Of a DNA stretch of 64,000 bases, positions 1 to 7,973 are shown piece after piece; the stretch's first letter is position 1, and each line of letters begins with the position of its first letter. Both the position numbers and the translations under genes were made by a program. The DNA comes from JBBPZA01 sp963797015 (GTDB lineage: Bacteria; Actinomycetota; Thermoleophilia; Solirubrobacterales; Solirubrobacteraceae). The notes below the pieces were generated by a model, which worked only from the letters and a program-made list of their open reading frames with translations, did not search any database and had not been told where the DNA came from. The stretch spans positions 310,001-374,000 of the forward strand of contig CAWCNV010000007.1 in the NCBI GenBank assembly GCA_963797015.1. The letters run 5' to 3'.

Positions 1-353
1 GCATCGTCGTCGAGGGGCTCGAGGCCTTCCTGGCCAACGTCACCGAGCACCCACAGACCTGGCGCCTGATCCTGTTCCCGGTCCAGGGCACGCCGGACAT
101 CGTGCGCCGCCAGGTCGAGCGCAACCGCGCGAAGCTGCTCGAGCAGATCCTCACCCTCGTCGAGTGGGGACTGCAGCGCCGCGGCGGCCCCGCCGACCTC
201 GAGCCGGACCTGACCGCGCGCATGATCCTCAACCTCGCCGAGGAGTCGGGAAGGCTCGTCCTGACCGACCCCAAGCGCTTCCCGCCCGAGCGTGTCACAG
301 CCTTTGCGGAGCGCATCCTGGCGGCGATCGAACGCTCCGAACCGCGCCGCTGA
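1..353 (+). CDS. TetR-family regulator, C-terminal part (5' truncated by window edge)
   Basis: An open frame (phase starting at base 3) enters from the left edge and stops with TGA at 351-353, giving about 116 visible residues. The helical sequence, with an aromatic WRLILFP stretch and an NLAEESGRLVL segment, resembles the ligand-binding C-terminal domain of TetR/AcrR regulators. The DNA-binding helix-turn-helix would lie upstream, outside the window, so the family call rests on the C-terminal half only. The gene ends 21 bp before tRNA-Phe and lies outside the proposed island. Confidence 0.6.
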   Translation, partial: IVVEGLEAFLANVTEHPQTWRLILFPVQGTPDIVRRQVERNRAKLLEQILTLVEWGLQRRGGPADLEPDLTARMILNLAEESGRLVLTDPKRFPPERVTAFAERILAAIERSEPRR

Positions 354-374
354 GTCGCGCTACCCTCCGCGCGG

Positions 375-447
375 GGCGAGATAGCTCAGCTGGTAGAGCA
401 CACGACTGAAAATCGTGGTGTCCCCGGTTCGAGTCCGGGTCTCGCCA
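375..447 (+). tRNA. tRNA-Phe (anticodon GAA)
   Basis: A full cloverleaf can be folded. The 7-bp acceptor GGCGAGA (375-381) pairs with TCTCGCC (440-446). The D stem is GCTC/GAGC, the anticodon stem CACGA/TCGTG carries loop CTGAAAA (anticodon GAA at 408-410), the variable region is 5 nt, and the T stem CCCGG/CCGGG carries loop TTCGAGT. The discriminator base is A447 and CCA is not encoded. Its 3' part is duplicated at 9717-9744, so it is the likely attachment site of a genomic island. Confidence 0.97.
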
Positions 448-449
448 TG
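422..449. repeat. attL-like direct repeat (inside tRNA-Phe 3' end)
   Basis: This is copy 1 of the exact 28-bp direct repeat. It runs from the last base of the tRNA variable region through the T-arm and acceptor strand to TG just past the tRNA. Integration here keeps the tRNA intact, as expected for an att site. Confidence 0.75.
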
Positions 450-464
450 CGAGGCGGTGCCTCG
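450..464. terminator. Hairpin directly after tRNA-Phe
   Basis: CGAGGC (450-455) pairs with GCCTCG (459-464) around a 3-nt loop, two bases after the discriminator base. The position suits a terminator or processing signal for the tRNA transcript. There is no T-tract, which is common in high-G+C actinobacteria. Confidence 0.4.
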
Positions 465-486
465 ACGCGTCTGACGGTCGCTGCCG

Positions 487-518
487 GCGAGGGGGCGTGC
501 CAAGCACTGCCCCCTCGC
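487..518. repeat. Strong two-tier hairpin
   Basis: GCGAGGGGGC (487-496) pairs perfectly with GCCCCCTCGC (509-518). Inside it, GTGC (497-500) pairs with GCAC (504-507) around loop CAA, leaving one bulged T. The resulting 14-bp stem is by far more stable than a chance structure. It may be a terminator facing either the tRNA or the leftward cupin gene, or an element-end structure. Function is inferred. Confidence 0.45.
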
Positions 519-554
519 GCCATCGAGGTCAGACCCGCCGATCCGACCGCTCGC

Positions 555-579
555 GATGGCGAGACTTCGTCTCGCCATC
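555..579. repeat. Perfect 11-bp-stem hairpin carrying the att-core end
   Basis: GATGGCGAGAC (555-565) pairs perfectly with GTCTCGCCATC (569-579) around TTC. Ten bases of the right arm (569-578, GTCTCGCCAT) are identical to the acceptor end of the att repeat (438-ff and 9733-ff); the left arm is its inverse. It lies 22 bp beyond the stop codon of the leftward cupin gene and could serve as its terminator. It could also be a relic of an earlier integration. Confidence 0.45.
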
Positions 580-601
580 CAGGCTCGATGTCGGAGGCGT
601 G

Positions 602-1036
602 TCAGCCGGGCGGTGGCGCCGGCGTCAGGCCGTGCCGGCGCATGATCTCCGCGATCTTCGCCCGGTCCGGCGGGCCCGTCGAGGCCAGCGCCTCGTGGAT
701 CTCGCGGAAGTAGCCGGGCGTCATCAGGCCAGGGCTGGAGATCGCGAGGAACTTGGAGTCCTCGGCCCCGTGGTTATCGAACCCATGGACCGCGCCGCGG
801 GGTATGCAGATGGCCTCCCCGGGCCGAATATCCAGCGGCCTGCCGTCAACCGTCCAGGTGGTGACGCCCTCGAGCCCGTAGATCGTCTCCTCGAACGCGT
901 CGTGACTGTGCGGCACCGGCATCATGCTGTCGGCCGGAACGAAGCACTCGAAGACGCTCGCGCTTTCGTTCGAATCGGCCGCCTCAACCAGGAAGCGGAC
1001 GCTCAGCGCACCGACCTGAATCATTTCGATGCTCAT
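602..1036 (-). CDS. Small cupin-domain protein
   Basis: This 144-aa single-domain cupin has the two conserved motifs. Motif 1 contains the HSHDAFEE metal-ligand set, and motif 2 follows as the RPGEAICIPRGAVHGFDN segment. These predict a beta-barrel that binds a divalent metal through three His and one Glu, as in quercetin-dioxygenase-like or small-molecule-binding cupins; the substrate cannot be read from sequence. I chose the ATG at 1036 because it is preceded by a GGGGGCG ribosome-binding stretch and overlaps the upstream SnoaL-like stop (ATGA), which implies translational coupling. Longer in-frame starts add only low-complexity residues. It is the first gene inside the proposed island. Confidence 0.8.
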   Translation of the reverse strand: MSIEMIQVGALSVRFLVEAADSNESASVFECFVPADSMMPVPHSHDAFEETIYGLEGVTTWTVDGRPLDIRPGEAICIPRGAVHGFDNHGAEDSKFLAISSPGLMTPGYFREIHEALASTGPPDRAKIAEIMRRHGLTPAPPPG

Positions 1037-1431
1037 CGCGCCCCCAATTGGACGGTCTCGAGGGCCTCGGATTTCGTTGCGAAGTTGCGCCACCAGATGC
1101 ACCTTCCGTCGCGCCACCTGATCGACTGCCACCATGTTTCGACGACAGGCGTGGTGCTGGCCGCGCCGCGCGCCCGCCCCCGGATCCGTGCGAGCGTCAT
1201 CTCTCCAAAACCCTGGAGCTCGCCGATTTCAGCAGCGTAGTCGGGGAGGCACTCGAGGAGGTTGCTCCACCACAGGCGTACTCCGTCGTGGCCGCGGTAG
1301 TCGCCCTCCAGCGCTCCGAGACGCGGCTCGATCTCGACCTCCTTGTGCATGAGCACGAGCAGGGCATCGAGGTCACGGCGGTTGAAGGCCTCGTACATGA
1401 GCGCGACCAGATCCACGTTCTCGCGCGACAT
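1033..1431 (-). CDS. SnoaL-like / NTF2-fold protein
   Basis: The 132-aa product begins MSRENVDLVALMYEAFNRRD, the typical first helix of SnoaL-like NTF2-fold proteins, followed by the LDALLVLMHKEVEIEP strand region and a WWSNLLECLPDY segment. Such alpha+beta-barrel proteins are cyclases, isomerases or ligand-binding proteins, and no substrate is assignable. The ATG at 1431 was chosen over longer in-frame starts because homologues normally begin just before the MYEAFNRRD helix. Its TGA overlaps the cupin ATG by four bases, so the pair forms a leftward two-gene operon and may act on the same metabolite. Confidence 0.75.
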   Translation of the reverse strand: MSRENVDLVALMYEAFNRRDLDALLVLMHKEVEIEPRLGALEGDYRGHDGVRLWWSNLLECLPDYAAEIGELQGFGEMTLARIRGRARGAASTTPVVETWWQSIRWRDGRCIWWRNFATKSEALETVQLGAR

Positions 1432-1931
1432 CCTTCCGCCCAGTATCACGCGAACCTCCTGCCACTGCTTCCCATGGGAGAGGGTGCCGCGCTCAGCGTG
1501 ACCCGAAGGCTTTCTTGCGAGTGGTAGCGAGCACGCCGGGCGCGGGTCGGACACGCCCACTCGGGACGCAGCAGGACGACTCGTCCGCCAGCGCCGTCGC
1601 TCTCGTCTCGCCGTCGGCCGGACGGTTCGGCGGCGTCGAATCGATCCACACGGTCGCCCAGCAGGTCCGCGCGGACCGTCGGGCTGGCGGCCGGTCCACT
1701 TGATGAGGGTGTCGTCCGTGGGGTCCAGCTCGTCGAGTGCGGGCGCGGATGCGCTCCTCTGGCGCTTGGGGGCGGACGACGCCGCAAATGCCCGCGCCGT
1801 CTTCTGGCGGCCGCATCACCCGATCCGGACGATGACTGTCGTCGCCGGCGCTCGCAGACTGGTGCGTGCGGACATACGCGGAAGGCGCAGCGGGCGCGAT
1901 CCGCGGCTTCGAAACGGGGACAGGAGCGAGA
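1432..1931. other. 500-bp interval with no supported gene
   Basis: This interval separates the leftward SnoaL-cupin pair from the rightward DUF6325 gene, so it should hold both promoters. Several short open frames exist on both strands, but all are Arg/Pro/Ser-rich without domain signals. A decayed gene is possible. Confidence 0.5.
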
Positions 1932-2399
1932 ATGGAAGGCAACAACCCTGATGTACTTGGGCCGGTCGACTACCTGGTGGTCGAGTTTCCGGCGGACAGG
2001 GCCAACTTCTCCGGTGAGATGGCGGCGGAGTTGACGTCTTTAGTCGACCGCGGGCTGGTGCGCGTGCTGGATCTGTTGATCATGAGCAAGGATCTCGACG
2101 GGTCGGTGGCGGTCGATGAGTTGCACGAGGTCGACGAGAGCAATCTGGGGCAGCTGCGTGCCTTCGAGGCGGACCTCGCGTTGTTGCTCGCCGAGGAAGA
2201 TGTCGAAGAGATCGGCAAGGTTCTGGAGCCAGGCAACCTCGCGGCGGTGCTGGTCTTCGAGAACACCTGGGCCGGGCCGTTTGCCTCCGCTGTGCGACGG
2301 TCGGGTGGCCAGCTGATCGCCGACGGCCGCATCCCGACCCAGGCACTATTGGCCGCCATCGAAGCGGAAGAAGAGGCAACCGAAGAGGAAGGAGCCTGA
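1932..2399 (+). CDS. DUF6325 family protein
   Basis: The 155-aa acidic protein has the pattern of DUF6325: a VDYLVVEFPADRANFSGEMA start, a first ferredoxin-like unit around LVDRGLVRVLDLLIMSKDLDG, and a second half with VLVFENTWAGPFASAVRRSGG. The family is of unknown function and is common in actinobacteria, often beside small basic or SHOCT-domain proteins. The ATG at 1932 follows a GGAG motif eight bases upstream. The next reading frame starts one base after its stop codon, so the two are co-transcribed. The C-terminus is Glu-rich. Function is not known; a stress role is only suggested by the neighbours. Confidence 0.75.
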   Translation: MEGNNPDVLGPVDYLVVEFPADRANFSGEMAAELTSLVDRGLVRVLDLLIMSKDLDGSVAVDELHEVDESNLGQLRAFEADLALLLAEEDVEEIGKVLEPGNLAAVLVFENTWAGPFASAVRRSGGQLIADGRIPTQALLAAIEAEEEATEEEGA

Positions 2400-2400
2400 C

Positions 2401-2580
2401 ATGCCGCTTGGCCCAGGACGTAGAGGCAGGCGAGGAGTACTCGGTGGTCGACCGGTCGCGCGGACCGCGGCGGTCGTCGGCACCGCTGCAGTCGTGAAGC
2501 ACGGTCACGACCGTCGCTCGGATCGCCGCGACGACCGAGGCGACCGGCGCGAGGACCGCGGCCCCGGACGCTTTAGATAA
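2401..2580 (+). CDS. Small basic protein coupled to the DUF6325 gene
   Basis: A 59-aa frame starts with ATG one base after the DUF6325 stop and is preceded by a strong GAGGAAGGAG site. Its N-terminal half is Gly/Arg/Val/Ala-rich with a short hydrophobic run (TAAVVGTAAVV). The C-terminal half is a repetitive RRSDRRDDRGDRRED-like charged tail ending in PGRFR. Small proteins of this kind are often encoded right after DUF6325 genes. The short Ala/Val segment could be membrane-associated, but it is short. I do not recognise a function. Confidence 0.55.
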   Translation: MPLGPGRRGRRGVLGGRPVARTAAVVGTAAVVKHGHDRRSDRRDDRGDRREDRGPGRFR

Positions 2581-2801
2581 GCAGCTGACCCACTTCGACG
2601 GAACCTTGGGGCGCCAACGGACCGTCCGTTCAGGAACATCGGACCGTTCACTCGCGCCCGCTTCGAGAACAACATCAGGATCACGGCGACGATCGATATA
2701 AGGCTGACCGACACGCCAACCGCAAAAACGAGGACTTTGGCGCCGCGCTAGCAGGATCCCCGGGAAGCCGCGGATGCGATTCCCGTCTGGACCTGTCGGG
2801 G

Positions 2802-3317
2802 CTAGTCAGCGGGGCGTTCGGCCATCTTCTGCTGAGCGTCGGCGAGCGCGCCCTTGAGGGCCTTGACGTGGCTCCCCTCGGCCTCGCCGAGGGCTTTCTC
2901 CACGGCGCGGGTCACGGCGGGTTCGACCTTCTCGGCTTCGGAGTGTGAGTAGGCGACGATCAGGCCGGCGCCGCCGAGCGGGATCGTCGCTCCGGCCTGC
3001 TCGCCGAGCTTGTCGGCGGTCTTGTCATGAAGCAGCTTGCCGCCGCCTGCGCCCATCGCGGCGCCGATCGCGGTGGCGGCGAGCAACGGCGGTGCAAACA
3101 GCCCAACGGCGAACCCGACGGCGCCCAGGCCCTCGGCCCCCTCGCGAACCATGTGATCGGTTTCCTCGACCGATAGGTTGCCTTCCAGGTCCTTCGCGAC
3201 CAGCGCCATTCCCTGCAGGTGGGCGCCGCAGTTCAGTACCGCGTTGTAGTCCTCCTCGGCGGCGTCCTTCGACAGGTAGCCGCCGATCAGGACGTCGATC
3301 GTGTCATGGCGCTTCAT
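2802..3317 (-). CDS. DUF1269 (general-stress / membrane-associated) protein
   Basis: The 171-aa protein begins MKRHDTIDVLIGGYLSKDAA, a ferredoxin-like N-terminal module of the DUF1269 family, then has a glycine/alanine-rich hydrophobic centre (about residues 64-92) and an amphipathic C-terminal helix rich in Ala, Glu and Lys. An AAGGAGG site sits 6 bp before the ATG. It lies 27 bp downstream of the arylsulfatase on the same strand and is probably read from that transcript. The family is linked to stress responses by association only; no reaction is known. Confidence 0.7.
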   Translation of the reverse strand: MKRHDTIDVLIGGYLSKDAAEEDYNAVLNCGAHLQGMALVAKDLEGNLSVEETDHMVREGAEGLGAVGFAVGLFAPPLLAATAIGAAMGAGGGKLLHDKTADKLGEQAGATIPLGGAGLIVAYSHSEAEKVEPAVTRAVEKALGEAEGSHVKALKGALADAQQKMAERPAD

Positions 3318-3344
3318 CGGAACCTCCTTGCAGAGTCGCCACGA

Positions 3345-5759
3345 TCACGCCGAGATCGCGTGCGCCGTGTCCCCGTGGCGCATTGCCTTGTGGAGCTCAT
3401 GCGCCTCCTCGGTCGACTCGTGTGGATTGACATCGAAGACGACCTTCTTGATGGTGCCGGTGAACGCGAACGGCTTCCTGTCCTCGTAGCCTAGGTCGAC
3501 CACACCGCCGTTGTCGCGGCCGATGTCCATTCCCGAATAGCCGGAGAAGCGGATCGGCACCGTGTGATCCATCCGGCCCTTGCCGACCGGCCGGTCATCG
3601 ATGAACAGCGTCACCTCACCGCCCGTGGCCGGCTTGGCCTCGTCGGCGGCGAACTCCATTCGCACCGTCACCTCGCCCTCGGGAAGGGACTCCTCGGCCT
3701 GCTGGCGGAAGACGAACACGCCCATCATCGAGTAGGTGTGCGTCAGCTTGCCGCCGTCGACGAACAGCGAGAACCCGCCCATATGGTCGGCCTCGGCGAC
3801 GATCACCCCTTCGGCCCCGCCCGGCGGGATCACGAGGTCTGCGCTGATCGCGTAGGAGTGGTTGTAGATCCGCGGGATCATCCCCGAAAGGACGTTCTGC
3901 ACATCGCCGCGGAACTCTTGCTTTGCGATCTCGGGGAGAGGGGGCACGATGCCGAAGAATGGCGCGAGCATTGCCAGCAGCGGCAGCACCTTGTACTTCT
4001 CGGCCTCGGCCCAGAAGAGCTCCTTGAGCTCCTTCACCTTCTCGGGGTTGTCCGCGGCGAGATCGTTCGCCTGGGTGAAGTCGTCGGGCAGGTAGTAGAG
4101 CTCGACGGGGTCCTGATCGGGGTCCCAAACGCCAGGCGTGTAGGGCTTCAACGCCTCCGGCGTGATCACCCAGGGAATGCGCTCGGTCCTCATCGAGAGC
4201 CACCAGCCGTCCTTGTACATCGCCCGGTTGCCGATCGTCTCGAAGTACTGCTGGGTGTGGCGCTCTGGAGCGTTAGCGTCCGTCAGCGAGTCGGCGAAGG
4301 TCGCGCCGTGCATGGGCTGCTGCTCGATCCCGTCGATGTGGGTCGGCATCGGGATTCCCGCGATGTCGAGGATCGTCGGACCGACGTCGGTGACGTGCGT
4401 GAAGTGCGTCCTCAGGGCGCCGCGTTCCGTGATCGACTCCGGCCAATGGACCACGAGTGGATTGCGCGTTCCGCCGAGGTGCGAGCCCACCTGCTTTCCC
4501 CACTTGAACGGTGTGTTGCCGGCCCAGGCCCAGGCCGCCGAGTAGTGGGGCACCATCATCTGGTTCCCCCACGCCTCGATCCCGCCGTAGCGCTCGGCGA
4601 GCTGGAGCTGCATCTCGTCGGTCAGCGGGATGCCGTTCTGCATCGTCAGCTCGTTGAACGAACCCGTGATCGTCCCCTCCATGCTGGCGCCGTTGTCGCC
4701 CCATACCCAGAGCACGAGCGTGTTGTCCAGCTCGCCGAGCTCGTCGATCGCGTCGATCACCCGGCCGACGTTGTAGTCGGCGTTCTCGGAGTAGCCGGCG
4801 TAGACCTCCATCTGGCGGGCGTAGTACGTCTTGAGCTTGTCGGGGACGTCCTCCCAAGCCGGGAAGGCCTCGTCGCGTTCGGTGAGCTCCGCGTCCGGAG
4901 GTATGACCCCCAGCTCCTTCTGCCTCGCGAAGGTCTCCTCGCGCAGCTTGTCCCAGCCCTGGTCGAACTTGCCCTTGTACTTCTCGGCCCATGCCTCGGA
5001 GACGTGGTGGGGAGCGTGGCTGCAGCCGGTGGCGAAGTAGGCGAAGAAGGGCTTCTTCGCGTCCTGCGCCCGGATCGCGTGCAGCCATTCGATCGTCTTG
5101 TCCCCCATGTCATCGGGCAGGTAGTAGGGGTCATCCTCGTCGTTGTCGTAATAGGCGTCGGGAGTGCCGATGACCTTCTGGTTCTCCGCCAGACACGGGT
5201 CCCACTGCCCCGATTCCCCGCCGAGGAACCCGTAGAAGTAGTCGAACCCCCAGCCGACGGGCCAGCGGTCGAAGGGGCCGGCGGGGCCCTGCTGGCCGTC
5301 CGGCGTCAGGTGCCACTTGCCGAACGCGGCGGTGCTGTACCCGTTGTCCCGCAGGATCCTCGGGAAGGGAACACAGTCGTCCGGGACGAAGCCCGTATAG
5401 CCCGGGAACCCCGTCGAGAACTCGCCGACAGAGCCGACACCGACCGCGTGGCTGTTGCGACCGGTGAGAAGCGCCGCCCGCGTCGGCGAGCACAGCGCGG
5501 TGACGTGGAAGCGGTTGTAGCGCAGGCCCTCCTCCGCGATCCGCGTGTAGTTGGGCGTGTCGATCGGCCCGCCGAAGGTCGCGGGGTTGCCGAAGCCGGC
5601 GTCGTCGATCAGCACCAGCAGGACATTCGGCGCACCGTCGGGAGGCTCGACGTGACCGATCGCTTCCCAGTCCGGTTGCGAGCCGTCGAGCGTCCGCTGG
5701 GTCGCGCCCCCGAACGACGGCGTGCGGATCGGGAGCTTGCTTCGATCGGGCTGGCTCAT
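3345..5759 (-). CDS. Arylsulfatase (type I sulfatase, formylglycine enzyme)
   Basis: At 804 aa this is one of the large bacterial arylsulfatases that hydrolyse sulfate esters. The metal-binding pair lies in LIDDAGFG (Asp52-Asp53). The sulfatase signature CSPTRAALLTGR places the catalytic cysteine at residue 90, which must be oxidised to formylglycine; no formylglycine-generating enzyme is encoded in the window. GKWHLTPD and the later WGDNGASMEGT and KWGKQVGSHLGG segments are further active-site signatures. The last 150 residues form a beta-rich accessory domain. There is no clear signal peptide. The ATG at 5759 has a GGAGG site upstream. It lies inside the proposed island and is probably co-transcribed with the DUF1269 gene. 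Confidence 0.92.
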   Translation of the reverse strand: MSQPDRSKLPIRTPSFGGATQRTLDGSQPDWEAIGHVEPPDGAPNVLLVLIDDAGFGNPATFGGPIDTPNYTRIAEEGLRYNRFHVTALCSPTRAALLTGRNSHAVGVGSVGEFSTGFPGYTGFVPDDCVPFPRILRDNGYSTAAFGKWHLTPDGQQGPAGPFDRWPVGWGFDYFYGFLGGESGQWDPCLAENQKVIGTPDAYYDNDEDDPYYLPDDMGDKTIEWLHAIRAQDAKKPFFAYFATGCSHAPHHVSEAWAEKYKGKFDQGWDKLREETFARQKELGVIPPDAELTERDEAFPAWEDVPDKLKTYYARQMEVYAGYSENADYNVGRVIDAIDELGELDNTLVLWVWGDNGASMEGTITGSFNELTMQNGIPLTDEMQLQLAERYGGIEAWGNQMMVPHYSAAWAWAGNTPFKWGKQVGSHLGGTRNPLVVHWPESITERGALRTHFTHVTDVGPTILDIAGIPMPTHIDGIEQQPMHGATFADSLTDANAPERHTQQYFETIGNRAMYKDGWWLSMRTERIPWVITPEALKPYTPGVWDPDQDPVELYYLPDDFTQANDLAADNPEKVKELKELFWAEAEKYKVLPLLAMLAPFFGIVPPLPEIAKQEFRGDVQNVLSGMIPRIYNHSYAISADLVIPPGGAEGVIVAEADHMGGFSLFVDGGKLTHTYSMMGVFVFRQQAEESLPEGEVTVRMEFAADEAKPATGGEVTLFIDDRPVGKGRMDHTVPIRFSGYSGMDIGRDNGGVVDLGYEDRKPFAFTGTIKKVVFDVNPHESTEEAHELHKAMRHGDTAHAISA

Positions 5760-5986
5760 CGTCTACCTCCGGAGGCCCAGGGCGGGGAGGAACGCTGCTC
5801 CGTCGCCTTTGCGTTGCGCACGAACCTATACGCTCATTCCGCCGGATCGCATGATCCAAACGGGATGAAACGCGCGATCGGTTTCGCCCTCGGCGCTCCT
5901 CGATCCGCTCCAGCCTGCTCTGCGTGGTCCCGCCTGTGGTCGAGGCGCCGCGGGCACGGCCAGGCTGCCCCTGAATGTGATGGCAT

Positions 5987-6515
5987 CTCCAGCGCCGCGA
6001 TCGCCTCCGACAGCCGGTCGCGTGCCGCCGCCTTGTTGTCCTGGTTGAAGATCGGACGGATCAGCGCCGCGAGCATCGGCTGCTGCTCTCTGCGCGCGTG
6101 GCCGAGGCAGTCGCGCAGGAAGTGGACCGTGCAGCGCTGCCAGGGGCAGCCAAGCACTTGCGCGATCGCCGCCTTCAGCCCGGGGTGGGCATCGGAGATC
6201 GCGAGCTGCACGCCGAGCAGGCCGCGCTTCACCAGCCCTCTGAGGAACGTCCGCCAGAAGGCCTCGGTCTCTGCCTCGCCGACGTCGAGACCGATCACCT
6301 CGCGCCGTCCGCTGTCGTGCACGCCGTGCGCGATCACCACGCACTTGCGCACCACCCGGCCGCCGTCGCGGACCTTCTCCACCTTGCCGTCGAGGAACAG
6401 GTAGGGGTAGCGACCCTCCAGCGGTCTGGTCCTGAACGCCTCGACCTGCCCGTCGAGGCCCTGGGCGATCCGCGAGACCTCAGAGCGCGAGCGTCCTCGC
6501 CTTGCGCTGGGAACG
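5987..6515 (-). pseudogene. IS256/Mutator-type transposase remnant
   Basis: One frame encodes a central piece of an IS256-family transposase: SRSEVSRIAQGLDGQVEAF, then RYPYLFLDGKVEKVR with the first catalytic Asp, AISDAHPGLK with the second, and GCPWQRCTVHFLRDCLGH. The match stops near LSEAIAALE, before the region that would hold the catalytic Glu. The N-terminal third is also missing and is replaced by a perfect hairpin at 6504-6530. With both ends gone and no recognisable terminal inverted repeats, it cannot encode an active enzyme. The flanking bases up to 5759 and 6633 hold no other gene. Confidence 0.85.
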
Positions 6516-6530
6516 GTGCGTTCCCAGCGC
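6504..6530. repeat. Perfect 12-bp-stem hairpin at transposase break point
   Basis: GCGCTGGGAACG (6504-6515) pairs with CGTTCCCAGCGC (6519-6530) around GTG. It sits exactly where similarity to the transposase N-terminal part is lost, 100 bp upstream of the antiporter start. It may mark a deletion or insertion junction or act as a terminator. Confidence 0.5.
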
Positions 6531-6632
6531 CCGCGCCAGCAAGCTTGGGGGCTCGACACCGCTGGAGGGCCGCCCCAGAGCACCGCCCGTCCAGCCGAAT
6601 ATCGTCGTAGTCGCATGCTCGGGAGGCTTTGA

Positions 6633-7919
6633 GTGGAGTGGGCGCTTGCGATCGTCGCGCTCGCGCTGCTCGCGGTTGCCGCGGTGTCGCGTCGGCTGTC
6701 GGGGACGCCGGTCACACCGGCGATGCTGTTCGTCACGATCGGGCTGCTAGTCGGCCCGCGGGTGCTCGACGGCGTCGATCTATCGAGCGGGAGCTCGACC
6801 GTGCGGGCGCTGGCGGAGGCAACGCTGGCGCTCGTGTTGTTCGCCGATGCGTCGCGCATCGATCTCCGAGAGCTTCGTCGCGAGGTCGGCGTGCCGCTGC
6901 GCCTGCTCGGTTTCGGCCTGCCGCTGACTATCGCTCTCGGCGCGTTGGCGGCGGCCGCGATCTTCGATCAGCTGACGATCGGCGAGGCGCTGATCCTGGG
7001 TGTGATCCTGGCGCCGACCGACGCCGCACTCGGGCAGGCGGTGGTCACCGAGCCGAGTGTCCCGGCGCGGATCCGCCAGGGCCTGAACATCGAGAGTGGT
7101 CTCAACGACGGCATCTGCGTGCCGCTGCTGTTCGCCGCCGTCGCGGCGGCTGATGTGGAGTCCAATATCTCGAGCGGCCGCAGGGCCGCGACCCTGGTGC
7201 TCGAGGAGATCGGCTACGGAGCGATTGGAGGGGTGGCGGCCGGGCTGTTGATCGCCGTCATCGTCATCCAGGCGGGCCGCAGGGATCTGATCACGGGTCC
7301 GTGGCGGCAGGTGATCCCGGCCGCGGGAGCGGCGCTCGCCTACGGCACGGCGAGCGCGCTGGACGGATCCGGGTTCATAGCGGCATTCGTTGCGGGCATC
7401 GTGTTTCGCGCGCTGCTCGGGCGCGATCCCGGCAACCTGAACCTGCTGACCGAGGAGGTCGGGGGCGTGCTCAACGGCGTCACCTTCCTGCTCTTCGGAG
7501 CGATCCTGCTCGGGCCGGCGCTCGGTGATCTGAGCTGGAAGCTCGTCCTGTACGCGCTGCTCAGCCTCACGATCGTGCGGATGCTGCCCGTCGCGATCGC
7601 GATGTGGCGCTCGCGTGCGCAGGTACCGACGCTGGGTTTCCTCGGCTGGTTCGGTCCCCGCGGCCTCGCCTCGATCGTGTTCGCGCTGATCGTGATCGAG
7701 GAGTCCCGGCTTCCCCAGGAGCAGACGATCGTGCTTGCGACCTATCTGACCGTGGCAGTCTCGGTCTTCGCCCACGGCCTCACCGCCGCCCCGCTCGCCG
7801 AGCGCTACGCGCGCTGGTACCGCGCCCACCCCCGCGACGAGGCCCCAGCGATGGAGGGCGCCCCGGCCGAGGTGACACGAGCGCGGGGCCCGATCGCATC
7901 CCCCACCTCCTCCCGGTAG
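6633..7919 (+). CDS. Cation:proton antiporter, CPA1/NhaP type
   Basis: The 428-aa membrane protein has about 12 hydrophobic segments. APTDAALGQAVV (from residue 127) and ESGLNDG (154-160) match the ion-binding motifs of CPA1 Na+/H+ or K+/H+ exchangers, and GWFGPRGLASIVFAL near residue 345 is another conserved signature. It should exchange Na+ or K+ for H+ across the cytoplasmic membrane. The C-terminal 40 residues are cytosolic and Pro/Ala-rich, with no TrkA domain. The GTG at 6633 lies seven bases after GGGAGG. It is a single gene inside the island, unrelated in family to the Mrp operon at 39597-43931. Confidence 0.9.
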   Translation: MEWALAIVALALLAVAAVSRRLSGTPVTPAMLFVTIGLLVGPRVLDGVDLSSGSSTVRALAEATLALVLFADASRIDLRELRREVGVPLRLLGFGLPLTIALGALAAAAIFDQLTIGEALILGVILAPTDAALGQAVVTEPSVPARIRQGLNIESGLNDGICVPLLFAAVAAADVESNISSGRRAATLVLEEIGYGAIGGVAAGLLIAVIVIQAGRRDLITGPWRQVIPAAGAALAYGTASALDGSGFIAAFVAGIVFRALLGRDPGNLNLLTEEVGGVLNGVTFLLFGAILLGPALGDLSWKLVLYALLSLTIVRMLPVAIAMWRSRAQVPTLGFLGWFGPRGLASIVFALIVIEESRLPQEQTIVLATYLTVAVSVFAHGLTAAPLAERYARWYRAHPRDEAPAMEGAPAEVTRARGPIASPTSSR

Positions 7920-7973
7920 CCCCACGAGCCGTCTAGGACATGGTGCGCTCACTGCGAGGGCGAGCGAGCTCGC

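Noticed and set aside
2505..2714. Leftward frame with a membrane-like N-terminus (VSVSLISIVAVILMLFSK)
   Set aside because: No ATG and no ribosome-binding site, and the hydrophobic run extends upstream of the only GTG. It also overlaps the better supported small protein at 2401-2580. Possible gene remnant, not annotated.
3564..6404. 946-codon open frame opposite the arylsulfatase
   Set aside because: It is the antisense shadow of the sulfatase. Composition is His/Arg/Val/Leu-rich with no domain pattern.
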